Shown: positions 36,855-49,500 of the stretch, piece after piece | Position numbering within the stretch: the stretch's first letter is position 1 | How the letters are laid out: each line of letters starts with the position of its first letter | Assembly (NCBI RefSeq): GCF_040581485.1 | Contig: NC_090133.1 | Coordinates: forward strand, 25,818,139-25,882,138 | DNA: 64,000 nt | Direction: 5' to 3' | Source: Linepithema humile | Lineage: Eukaryota > Arthropoda > Insecta > Hymenoptera > Formicidae | Program-made: the position numbers and the translations under genes | The notes under the pieces: model-generated | The model's database searches: none | The model's input: the letters and a program-made list of their open reading frames with translations, nothing else | What the model was told of the DNA's origin: nothing

Positions 36855-39800
36855 ATGAACCTCGCAACCAATCAGACGTCCGACACGACGTCCGAGGCGC
36901 AGAACAATGGTCCCTACTTCGTTAACTTCAATCAGGACTGCACGTAAGTTTATCGCCGCGTTTCGCCGTTCCAAAACTTCATTCTCCCGCGCCCCGCGCC
37001 CGTCATCTCGCGTTCCACACTTCTTTGTTTCTCCTAACCTCCACGCGAGCCTCGCCCGCCTCGCAAATCGCTTTTTCCCCGTCGTTGACGGAATGTTTGT
37101 CTCGTGGGAAGCGATCTTTCTCTCTCCTTCGCATCCCTCGGTGTGAAACGCGCATGGCGTACACATCGCGCCAAGTCGCGCGTCGCGTCATGTTTCCCTC
37201 GCGCGATGTTTTCGTTGCGTTGTGCCTGCGTCATCCGCCCGCTCCCCCTTTCACCGATTAATTGCGTGTTAACGGAGTGCCGACCTCCTCCGCCGCGTAA
37301 CGTTCGATCCATGCCGTAACCTGCGTCGGTCGAAAGAGAGAGAGGAAAAAAAAATATTACGCGTTTCCCGCACGTACGCATGCACGCAGCGCGCGATTGC
37401 GAACCAGTCGCCTGGCCTTTCTACTCACGTTGCTTTGTATCCAAGGACTTACCTCGCTCCTGTTCCTCGCACGATTGCATATCGTCCGCAACAGCTCCGT
37501 TATTTTTATTTTATACACGATATTCGCGCAGGGAGGGGACGATTGCAATAATAACAGAAGGCAGGGAAACAAAGAACGCGGATATCGAAAAAGCTGGGCT
37601 TTGTATTTTATATACGATCGTGTCATAAGTTTTTATTAAAAAAAAAAAAAAAGAGAGAAAAATAGTTTTGATTTTTAGTAACATACATGATGATTTTTCA
37701 GGTCCCTGGCAGTGGGATCAAAGTCAGGATATAAACTTTATTCAATCAGTTCCACTGGCCATCTTGAGAAAATATATGAAAATGGTAATCATTATTTATC
37801 TCTATTCTCTCTACTAAGAGCATCAAGATAACTACTCCTACAGTAACACTCACATACAAACAATTAGTAATAAAGTATCTCACTTATCATTAAAAATACT
37901 ATGAATGTCTTTAATGCTTCTCGAAGAGAAACTTCTCATGTTATTAATTAGTGCACTCCTTTTCTTTTTCGAGATGATACAGACTTTGAGGATATATGTA
38001 TTGTTGAGCGATTGTTTAGCAGCAGTTTGGTGGCGATTGTTAGTCTTAAATCTCCTCGTACGCTCACGGTATGCCACTTTAGGAAAGGAACAGAAATATG
38101 CAACTACAGTTACTCCAATACGATTTTGGCTGTGAAACTCAACAGAGCTGTAAGTTGTAAATTTTGATTTGTATAAAGAAATTAATATTGCAAATTGCAC
38201 ACTTACGTGCAAATGTAAAACAATATTTGTAAAGTTGTAATTTAAAAATAATATATGAGAACAGACATATATTTATGTATATGGCTCTTTGTTCTTGAAT
38301 TTTGCTAGTATTGCTCGCATATTAAGAAACATTTTGTACCTTTCAAAATGTGATCTGATAAGATATAATGACTTTGCTATGTAAAAAATAAGATTTAATA
38401 TTAAAATATGTTTAATAATTTTTAATCAAGGAGATTCTTGCTTATTTCAGAGATTGGTCGTATGTCTGGAAGAATCGTTATACATTCATAATATACGAGA
38501 TATGAGAGTGTTGCATACAATTCGCGACACTCCACCTAATCTAACAGGCCTTTGTACACTATCACCAAATAGTGACAATTGTTATTTAGCTTATCCAGGG
38601 TCGAACACTATTGGAGAAGTCCAAATATTTGATGCGATCCATCTTGTACGTATCTCAACCAAGTCTGAGAGAGTGAATGAATGAAAATTTCATCGTATTA
38701 AAAATCGGTATTTAACAATTGCATATTTTTGTTCATAAAGCAAGCCAAAACAATGATACCTGCACACGATAGTCCATTGGCAGCAATCGCTTTCAGCTCG
38801 ACTGGCACCAAAGTGGCAACAGCTTCCGAAAAAGGCACTGTGATTAGAGTCTTTGATGTAAGATAAATCGTAGAATGCGATAGTGTATGTAGCTGCATTT
38901 ATGTAATAACTATTAACGTTTATGTTTTGACAGGTCCACGAGGGTACAAAGTTATTCGAATTTCGGCGCGGAGTTAAGAGATGCGTCACGATAAGCAGTC
39001 TTTCATTTAGTATGGATTCTATGTGGCTCTGTTGCTCTAGTAATACAGAAACTGTGCATATATTCAAATTGGAGGAACCAAAGGAAACGTATGTGTCGCT
39101 GAACGCGTGCCTGCTGCTTTCGCAACGAATATTGCTACATTATGCAATATTATTTCATTATGTAAATTGCCTCATGCTACTTTCGTTATCATAGGCCAAA
39201 CAAGCAAACTGCAGACGAAGCCCAAGGCTGGATGGGATACTTGACGAAGGCTGTGACAGCGTCGGCTACATACTTGCCGTCGCAAGTGACTGATGTTTTT
39301 ACCCAAGGACGTGCTATCGCCTGCGTTCATCTACCGTTTCAAGGATTAAAAAATGTCTGTGCCATCACTGTGTAAGTATTTGGAAATGCGCTACTTTAAA
39401 TCTGCATATCCGATATATACTTATAATTATATATTCGCATGTCTCTTTCAGAACACATAAAGTACCAAAACTATTAGTAGCTAGTGCCGATGGTTATTTG
39501 TATGTCTACTCCATGGATTTAACGGACAGTAATAGTTGCACTCTTATAAAACAGCATAGGTTCGTAATGTTTATTATGATTTTTCGTGACTCATGATTTT
39601 CGCAATTGCGAGCGATTGTAGTTATGCAATGATTATTTTATGCCTTATGAAATTGTCTTACAGTGTCTCGTTCATTTTTCACAGATTAGATGATAAAGAG
39701 CGAGATGAGTCGGATGGCGGTTCTGGTTCCGGAGCGACGGCTACCGCAAATAGTACAAATGCAGGTATGATGCGAAATATATCAGAGATACTAGATGTTT

Positions 39801-42513
39801 CTTGACACACTAGTTGAAGCGAGTTGACGATAAAGATACATTACCGACATTTAATTTGATAAAAGATACAAATACTAACGCGAAACTTCTTTCTTATACA
39901 GTATAGAACGCTTGAGTGTCTTTTAGAGTTTTCTTTTGTTTACTTTATTTAGAGTTGCAGTTTTGTGATATCCGTGATAAATTTCGCAATTACTCGAGCA
40001 CTAACAGAGTAGATTAAATATCTCCTTCTTTGTTCAGGCATTTCACATACACATACACACACAGCTGGTACTAGCGCGCGATTATTTAAATATATACTTT
40101 ATCCTATAAAAGTATAAGAAAATCTATACAATACACACATTCGATTAATAATTAAGTAAACACAAGAAAAAAACTTACTTTTTTATAAGAGATAAATTGA
40201 TGTTTTAATCGTCAACGTTAATCTTCTCTTATAGAAAAATAGAAATAATCTGTCAAGATAAATCAACGAAATTATCTCCACACTGTTTAAAAGAATTTTT
40301 TTAAGGTAGTGTAAAAGTCACATTATTGAAAAATATGCCAAAAGCTATTCTTATGAATTTTCTTATAATTTAATTACGTAATAGAAAAGTAGCTGGTTCA
40401 TGTATTATGTAGAAAGATTCCATTGTAGCATTCGTCGCAATTGATCTAGTGTCCAGCTCTAGCGAAACGCTTGTATCGTTAACTACGTACCGTACGCGTG
40501 TGTGTATATGTGCGTGTGCACCCGCCACGCGTTCCGGACGCCTTTATTTTTATAATTTGCTTTATGTCTTCTTTTTCTCGCTTTTAGCCCCCTTTACAAA
40601 TAAAATGGCTAGACAATTTTTCCTGAGGGGCTCGGGGAAGGGAGGGGGGGAGGGGGCCCCGATAGTCGACCTTACTTGATGTAATTTTTTTCTTTTTAAT
40701 ATCCACCGAAGCCTGCATAAATAGCTACGCGGGTGTGTTGCGTGGCCGCTCGCCAGACTCCATGTCAGGTACTGGTATGTCCTCTATTCTGTCCCTTGAT
40801 TTTTTTTTTCGCTCTCATTCTCCGTACACAAGATACCTAGTTCTCCTTTAGAGCTTCTTTCTCTCTCTCTCTCTCTCTTTGTGTGTCTCACTACCAGCAA
40901 TTCGCAGCAATTATTATATACATACACGCAGCCAAAGGAAGAATGAGAGCAACGCTGAGTAACAATGCGCCTTTTCACACGGCCTACATTTGCGTTAATA
41001 TGTAAAAAAAAAAAAAAAACTTTATATTATTACAATCTACATTACGCTTATTAATTGCGGACTGAATAATTTCTTATAAACAATACGTATATATGGAGCA
41101 TATGGTGCACACAGGATGCATGTAGGCACTAAGTCTATACTCTCCGGGCAAATCACTATGCACGTATGCAAATTATTTTACTAGTCAGCAGTTATAACAG
41201 CATCATTGCATCCGGTTGTTGTTACTAAAAGATTTTGCGAACTTTTATAGAGTAGTCTATTATTAGAAGAGACCACAGATATCTTATTAGCATAATAATG
41301 TTAACAATTGATTATTAACGTACGAACGTAAGGCTGTTAATATAACCAGTCGATATAATATTAATCATTATTATATGGTATCACGGCAACAGGTAATAGT
41401 GACGCATATTTTTGAGAACAATTTTACTCACGTTTTTTTTTTTTTACACAAAAGTACATATATGACGTACTTCTTAACGGTATTGTTCTTATACTCTAAG
41501 TTCAGTATTAAATAAGGGATATAGAATCACAAGAAGAGGATAAGAGAGATGTTTTTGTTTTGTTTTTTTTCTTTTCTTCTTTTCTTCTTTTCTTCTTTTC
41601 TTCTTCTCACGAAGTCAAATACAGATTAAAGGAAAAATGCCGCAATAATTTGCACTTTTGTTGAAAAAGAATTTAAAAGAGAAGGATATTAAACAGCCTG
41701 AGAACAGCAAAGTAGAAAACAACAGTATTGTTGCAGTTTAAATCTACCTAATCTTGTAAATATTGCTTTATAGTTTGCCACGTTACTTTTATATCCCTGT
41801 ATTTACTGTTGGACATTTAAGAAAACTCACATCGTCGCGAATATACGCACGAATGGCCTCTTATAAAAATCAAATAATATGTCATCTACACATGCGAATG
41901 TTCTTAGAACAATTTTTGCATAATTTATTAGTTTTTACTTTCATTTTTTAATTATTCTATATCTTATATATATTATAAGACAATAGTATGAAATAGAAAA
42001 TCAGTGCCTGCGATTCATATTTTTTTTTTTTTGTTTCTGTTTATAGAAAAGATCCTTATTTCATCACATTAACGAATTCATTTGTGAATGTATCTCACGG
42101 CAATGTGACGTAGACAATGGTCAATGAAATATTTTCTACTTGCACTCAGATGAGAATTGATCCCAGTGAAATGTTCGAATTCGTAAAGAGCTTGTGTTTC
42201 AATTCCGAAAATTATGAATGCTGAGAAAGCTGAGAATTTATATTAAGAAAAAACTGTAAATCGGGAATATGCATCTGAATGCATAAAATATATCATGTAT
42301 CATTGAATGCTAATCGTCTGTATACATCTTTATCGTTATATCCGCTCCAGATTATATGATGGAGATGGAAACTTGATAATCTGAAATGGATTTGTAGAGT
42401 CAGAGAAGTATCAAGAGATGATAGCGGCGACGGAAAGCCCACCGAAGGGCGGCGGCCCGTTCCGTCTGGACGACGATACCGAATTTCCACCTGTCACGCA
42501 AAGGACAGACTGA
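36855..42513 (+). CDS. WIPI2: WD-repeat PROPPIN, WIPI2/Atg18a type
   Basis: Seven-bladed beta-propeller that binds PI3P and PI(3,5)P2 and recruits the autophagy machinery. Exons: 36855-36943, 37702-37784, 37974-38149, 38451-38645, 38741-38857, 38934-39088, 39195-39371, 39452-39559, 39685-39764 and 42398-42513, giving 431 aa. The start gives MNLATNQ, like human MNLASQS. Strong matches follow: LAVGSKSGYKLYSI, ERLFSSSLVAIVSLK, ESLYIHNIRDMRVLHTIRDT, DNCYLAYPGS, PAHDSPLAAIAF, TASEKGTVIRVF and SSNTETVHIFKLE. The lipid-binding FRRG motif is intact at about residues 230-233. The last exon is assigned because it joins in phase and encodes RLDDDTEFPPVTQRTD, matching the human C-terminus LDEDSEHPPMILRTD. 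If the 39764 donor is not used, the frame stops at 39805 (406 aa). The 5' end is GC-rich and the final intron is 2.6 kb. Confidence 0.95.
40627..40656 (+). other. Putative G-quadruplex motif
   Basis: Five G runs lie within 30 bases: 40627-40630, 40634-40637, 40640-40642, 40644-40650 and 40652-40656. Loops are 1-3 bases. The motif is on the sense strand of WIPI2, in its last intron or in the 3' UTR of the short form, and is directly followed by CCCC. In AT-rich surroundings such a G cluster is unusual. Confidence 0.8.
41571..41608. repeat. 8-bp pyrimidine tandem repeat
   Basis: Four perfect copies of CTTTTCTT followed by a degenerate copy, in the last intron of WIPI2. Nothing indicates a function. 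Confidence 0.9.
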
Positions 42514-45500
42514 GCGTAACGCATACAATTAAGGCATATCAAAAGCTCAAGACAAACAGAGGAGATAAGAAAGTCGTGCAAAAGCAACGATCGTGACAAG
42601 CGAAGGGAGGCATAGAGTGCAGAGGACGTCCAGTATTTCAGACGGCCGTATATCTAGTACTCCGAGTTCAGTAGAACCCAAAAAAAGAAAAGGAAAAAAA
42701 AAAAAAAAAAAAACACTCCGTAGGCGATATTACCGAGAATGTTACATATCTAGTACACGCTAAAGATCTAGATAAATTGTACGTTAGTCGTTCTATAAGA
42801 AGTGGTCACTGAATCGGTTTTATATATATATATATATATATAAAATATAGTCGGAAAAATCAATGCGCACCACAGAAGAAGGAAAAGTACTTCTGAGTAA
42901 CACTCTCGGTCATATTACCGAGCTATCGGATTAAACAGAAATTTCTTTCATCATTTGTTAGCGCGACGTTGCATTCGTGGATGCAACATCGAGCGAAGAA
43001 TATAGTAATCCAATGATAACGATTTTGAAGTGTTTGTCGTAGAAATTACACGACGAGAAATCTTTTACGAAATTTACACGAGGCGTTACTTGTATCAGCA
43101 AAGCTATTTTTACAATTAGACGTATCTATACAAAAAAAAAAAAAAAAAGTGTTTTTATCATAGCCTAAGAAGCTCAAGATAGCATATTCTAATTTCGAAA
43201 TCCGACTTTTATGCGAGATTCAGCGATAAATAATTGTGAAATCACGGACCAGCGTAATTAAATCTGCTTTTTTTTGAATAAATATCATATCTGTCTCCAT
43301 TCGAAACGAATCAGAAAAATGATAACTACGGATAGTATATTTGAATTTTATTAAACAATAATTTAAGATAGTTTTAGGCAAAAGTTTGGAAAATCTGAGA
43401 ATGTTATACTGAAATAATTGCCACGCTGTAAACGAATATGCTCCTTTTAGAGACTTGACGCGTTTTTCTTTCTTTTCCTTTTTTTTTATAATTCTATAAT
43501 AACGGCTAAGCCGACATTTGAATGTTGACATATCCATATTCTGATGAGGAATGTATTATTAATAAATTTTCCACCATTGTCAAGTAAAACCTACATTATG
43601 TTCAACATGTTTATGTAAATTATGCCTAAAAAATAATATAAATAAAATTGAATTTCTATTTTTTGCCCTGTCACATGAAAATTTAGAGCGTATGCTTGAA
43701 ATATAGCTTGCGTCGATTGTTCATTGGATTGCTATATTTTTTGAATCTTTGTCTTCTGTGTTCAACAAAGAAAGCTCATCTTTTTTGTCCGGCCAAAGAT
43801 GTAAGGGCATATATATATATATATATATATATGTGTGGAAAATTGCCGAACGATGAGCTTCGATTGTAATTCTTGTATAAAATGTAAGATCTCGCAAACA
43901 TATGTTAGCTTCTTGTGAAAAAAGACGCAAATATGATCAGATCGTATTTCGCCAAAAACATTTTTTAAACGATACATTACTTTGGCATTTAGAGTTGAAA
44001 AGTACTCTTTGTACTGGCATTCGAAAGTACTTTTTAAAGACACGTTACTTTGACAGAGATTCTAGAGTTTGAAAGGCTTTTACGTGATAACTATGAGACA
44101 ATGAAGTAATGACAACTGATAACGCGAACATACAAAGTATTTTAAAAGCGTGAGAAAAGAATTCATTCCACTTCCTTTAAAATGCGAAATAATTCTAGAA
44201 CGCATCATCTCACGTCAGCGGAATAACTTTCTAAGCTACATATTGAATTTTGATTCTGTAAAAAGTTTACATCTTATTATCCGACGTCACACACTATGTT
44301 GTGTCTTATGTTTTATCTCAGGCGAATATTACATTATAATCGTATCAAATGTGCAATAAGTCTCTTCGAGTGCTTCGCATCGATTATTAAAAATTGTCAT
44401 GACATGTCATTTGTATAAATAGCTAACCAGCGATAGGGACAGAGAAATCTTTGATATATTCGTGTTTTCGTTATTACCGAGACTCCGAGCTTGATTGTGA
44501 ATAAAAAAATTTCTCCACTGATCGGTGCCAATTTACCCGAATGTAAGATGACACTGGCGCTGGCGAAGACGTTTTATCGTTATATGATTAAGTGAAGCAC
44601 AGCTGCGTTTGTTTCATAATTCTCCGTAGCGTAATTGTGTAATTTAATGGATCTTATAGTATCTCCAATTACAATAGAAAATTTCTTTCGTGTGAACTGA
44701 AGTGTTCGGCGCGATCGTGAGTATGTCAGTATCGTAGATCCATGATGTGTCATGTCGTTACGGCGGTTTTATACTAACGAGTTTTATTTGGTAAATAGTC
44801 TTACTTTTATAAAGATAAATAAGAGCGTTAATAACCAATGTACATATATGAACGTGCTAAGGCTTAAGCTTTGAACGTCATTGCATATGAAGTTTCTTAT
44901 TAATACACGTGATTGTGCTGGTCTGTAAATGGATAAAAAACTGTGAGTCTCTCTTTATCTACGATTGGTTCAACATCCCATTTTTATTTGTATTTAATAA
45001 AATTGCTGACGATTTTTCTATAAATCGATCATGCTTCCTTCATTGAGAGTTGCGTTATCACAAATTTCTGTTCGTACGGAAACTTGTACTGATATTGTCT
45101 CACACTTGTGTAATCATATTGCGCAAGAATAGCAATACAATCATTACAAGTTTCTTCAGAAAAATAAATGAATTTTTACGATTTTACCGGACATATTCTT
45201 AGCATTTGAATTAACATTCCTGTCGTACGCAAAACCCAATTATTTCATAAAGATAAGTGGAGCAGGAATAAAAAAAGATTTGCAAATTCCAAACTTGGGA
45301 TTTTCCGTAAATTAAAATATGTATTAAATTTTGTTGCAATTTTCTTTCATAATCATATATATATATATATATATACATGTATATATATATAATATATGAA
45401 ATTGCTATTTTATATTAGACTTAAAGAATTACTTTCATTAGCGAAACTGATAATATATAAAAAAACACCGCATCGAGTTTCAGTCATTATCTAGAGAAAA

Positions 45501-46544
45501 CAATTCTTTCTGACGGCAATATTGATTCGCGCTACGCTTTCTTTTTTAAACAATCCTATTGTTGGATACTTATGTTAAATAGTATGTTAGCTATATGATC
45601 AATTACAACGTGAATATTATTATTAGCAAGCTTGCCAGTCTCGTGAGAAACTCGAATAAATATTTTTCACCCGAGTCATATTTAGGAATCTTATTCAGCC
45701 TATTTTTTTTTTTTTTTTTTTTTTTTTAATCAGAAATGCCAACATTTATAAAACTGTGAATCGCTTTATAATCAGGATGACCGATGTGTAATCCGAATGA
45801 GATTCAAAAAGGCTCTTTGGTCGTATATGAATTAATTTACTACTAATGGATATTTGTAAAATCGTCAACATACATCATCAATTGTGACAATCTCATCTCG
45901 ACAGGGCATAAATTTTTATATTACTGCAATTTGTGGTTGTGAACAACAGAATGTATTCTCAGAGGGTACAGTGATAATGCAGCAAAAGGGTCTATTCCAG
46001 CTTCAAACTCATGACAAAATGCGTGATCGTTGACGCGTATGAAAATGTGTACCAAAATTGTAAATGGGTAAATTATGTGCGTCCTTACACGTAGCAGGGT
46101 GTTATTCCGCCGCTTTACAATAATTCTCCTTTCCATCGCGTTGCCAATCAAATGCGATGCGGTTATATTTTCACCGTCCATGCTGCCGTCTTAAGAGAAA
46201 GAATTAATTTAGTGTTAGAACACAGTTCCGCTAAAAAGCATGGCGAAACCGCATTAATAGAAATGGTTGAACGCGAAAATAATCGTGCGACAATAGTTTT
46301 TGGTACTAATCGATACTTTATATCCGAGTGATTTCTTAACTACATGGAGGGTTCATGCCCTTCTCTACAAACACAAAGCTATATGTATATCTCATATAAA
46401 ATTTCAATTATTTTATCCATTTTTTTTTACGCTCTTTATTTTAATTGTACCACTTAGAAACGATCCCTGTGCAAAGTGTTATGCGGTAACAGACAGGCCC
46501 TTTTGTCGTATGCTCACTGTAATGACATACAAGAAAATGAAAAC
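42514..46544. other. Convergent intergenic region, WIPI2 and TER94 3' sides
   Basis: About 4 kb between the WIPI2 stop and the TER94 stop. It contains poly-A and poly-T runs (42695-42712, 43131-43148, about 45703-45727), TA tracts (42822-42843, 43808-43832, 45357-45375) and AT-rich unique sequence. One candidate minus-strand exon at 46089-46181 is listed separately. Much of the left part may be the long WIPI2 3' UTR. Confidence 0.5.
46089..46181 (-). CDS. Candidate isolated first coding exon, unknown gene
   Basis: An ATG at 46181 opens a 31-codon stretch (MDGENITASHLIGNAMERR...) that ends at a strong donor (CGT|GTAAGG). The base composition is less AT-rich than its surroundings. I recognise no family and could not find a matching downstream exon on the minus strand, so it may be chance. 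It lies 360 bases past the TER94 stop on the same strand. Confidence 0.2.
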
Positions 46545-49500
46545 TTAGCTATAGAGATCGTCATCTCCATCATCTTGAAAGGCTTGATCGCCTTGCGTGT
46601 TATCTTGAGCACCGCCTGCTCCACTTTGTGGAAATCTGCAAGCAATTTTTTTTATGATAGAACGTGTGCGAAATTCTCTAGTAAAAAAGAGAGAAAGTAC
46701 TTATATATATATATATACTCATATCTTGACAACAGTAAGAGAGAAGTGCAGTTAATCTTAACTCTTCTAATTATTATATGCATATCTGACTTCAGAAGAA
46801 ATTCGTACCTGAAATTAGTTCCGAATCCTCGGGATTGCTGAAGTGTTTGCGCAAACATTTCGTACTTGCGAATGTCGTTGTCGGATACCGAACGGCGCGC
46901 AAACCTCATTGCTTCCTCAAAGTGAGCTCGCGTTATTTCTGGTACAGGATCATCCTCATCCATCTAGAGTAAGCGAGCAGTAGAAATCTTAGAACTTTAG
47001 AGTGTTATATATACTAGCGGTATAACCATATTTTTATCTAAATTTATTACTTTAATTTCTATATATCTTTTAATACTAAAGCTGCATATATAAGGTGATT
47101 ATTATTGCACATACGATATTTATAAGGGAAAGATTTTTAACAAAATAATATATAATTCTGGTCCTGTCGATTGTAACAATTCAATTATGTGAGAATGTGG
47201 GCTGTAAAGCCAAATGCCAGATGTTTGTGCAAATATATCCTTGTGTGTATTGTCAAACGTTTCGGTCAACAGATTTGACCCTCTTTAATGTGTATGTATA
47301 CTCTCTTGATCTGTCTACTTTAAATTTCATTCGTTTAACCTTTTTAATTTATTACCTAATTTATAAATACCAATTCTTTGAAATCTGTCTTTCTTCCCTT
47401 ATTCTGTCCCTTTCTACTCTTCAATACAGCAACGATGACAAACACAAACAGAGCAGTCTCTTACTAAGCATTGACCTAAATTGACGAATCGATGAAAAGA
47501 AGAATCGATGAAAAAAAGAATCGATGAAAAGAAGAATGGACAACCAAAGAATCAGGACATTACACACTCCAAGAAGAAAGGTAAAATAGCCTACAGTAAC
47601 ATGCGTTTAAATATGCATTAATTGTAATAAAACAGCTAAAGACGATCACAGATAATTACGTTAAACGAACACAGTTTAAAAAGTAGACATAGACCAAAAG
47701 TATACAGGTCACACTGAAGAGAATCAAATCTGTTGACCGCAAAATGTTTGGCAATACACACAAAGACATATTTGTACGCACATCTGGAAAGATTTTTCCT
47801 TGCAGCTGAAAAACATTGTATAACTTACGATGCGTCAAAAAATAAATAATATACTAAATAATAAATAAATCAGAAAACTTTCTTTGTCGAAAGTCTTTTG
47901 CCGATAAATCATCGTCGACATAATTTAAAGCAATATGCAAAAAATGCTGATTCAGATATGAATCACTCGAGTGACGCAGCACTATACGTTTTTCGAACAA
48001 GACGAAAAATGCTATAGGAACGTTTTACAATACTTACGTCCATCGATGCAGACGGATTACTTGCCCGTTCTCTTTCCCTGCGAATTTCAGTTTCGATGCA
48101 CTGTCTAATGGCAAGTTTGCATGCGCGCTGGCAGATCTCTGTCAGATCAGCACCGGAGAAACCATGTGTGACTTTGGCGATATAGCTTAAGTCTACATCC
48201 TAAAAAAAAAAAAAAAATATTCTTTTTAAAATAACGATTTAGAAACACAAATCAATTATCGATATATAATAAAATCTTTATATCGTTAAACTTGTATGTT
48301 TTTTACTAATATCGTTAAATTTGCACTTTTAAGGTGAATTTACACATATTTAACAGCACTATTTACCTTAGCTACGGGCGATTTGCGAAGATTAGCACGG
48401 AATATCGCTTCCCGGGACTTCTCATCTGGTAGCGGTATATAAATCAATTGATCTAATCTACCGGGTCGCAAAATGGCTGGATCGATGATGTCGGGACGAT
48501 TTGTTGCTCCAATGATGAACACATTTTTCTTCGCGCCCATACCGTCCATTTCCGTCAATATTTGATTTATCACACGATCGGCCGCACCGCCAGCGTCGCC
48601 GACGGTACCACCTCGGGACTTCGCGATCGAATCAAGTTCGTCGAAGAACAGCACACAAGGAGCAGCTGATCTGGCCTGAAATAATCCGTCTGTTAAATAA
48701 TAATCCCGAATTACCTTACAACAGAATACGAGAAAACGCCTCACCTTATCGAAAACATCTCTGACATTAGCTTCTGACTCGCCGAACCACATAGTTAATA
48801 ATTCAGGACCCTTGACAGAAATGAAATTTGCTTGACACTCGTTGGCGATCGCTTTGGCCAATAGTGTCTTACCACAGCCAGGCGGGCCGTAAAACAACAC
48901 GCCTCGTGACGGTTGCATGCCGAATTTCAAAAATTTATCAGGATGCTCCACTGGATACTGTGTGATAAAGATATACGTTTTAACATTTTAACATTATTTA
49001 ATATTCTAGTATATCATACGTATGTGCACTTTGTGTTTGCTCCTACCTGAACCAATTCCTGCAATTCCATTTTAACATTTTGTAAGCCTCCGATGTCGTC
49101 CCAAGTAACCGTTGGCACCTCCACGATCGTCTCGCGTAGAGCACTCGGGCTGCTCTTCGTCATTGCGTACTACGACAGAAACGTGCTTTCGTTTAGAAAA
49201 CTATATCTAATTGTGTGATTCAGTTCAATGCGAAGTAATAATTCACCTTAAAGTTCTCCATAGTAACAGCAAGAGAAGATAGAACCTCCGCGTCTATGTG
49301 ATCGTCCTCTAAATCAATAAGATCCATCTTCTCGCGGATCTGTTGAAGAGCTGCTTCGGAACATAAAGACGCTAGATCGGCTCCAACATGTCCATGAGTT
49401 TCCGCCGCAATCTAATATTTTTAAATTACTTGAATACTTTTTTTTTATCTTTCTAGGTGCAACGCAGAAAAAAAGTAACACGCGCACCTCCTCCAAGTCG

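Noticed and set aside
36401..37640. Many overlapping open frames on both strands
   Set aside because: GC-rich promoter, 5' UTR and first intron of WIPI2. Low stop-codon density explains them.
47197..47838. Two small proteins sharing an RSTDLxLF motif
   Set aside because: Explained by the inverted repeat in the TER94 intron rather than by real genes.
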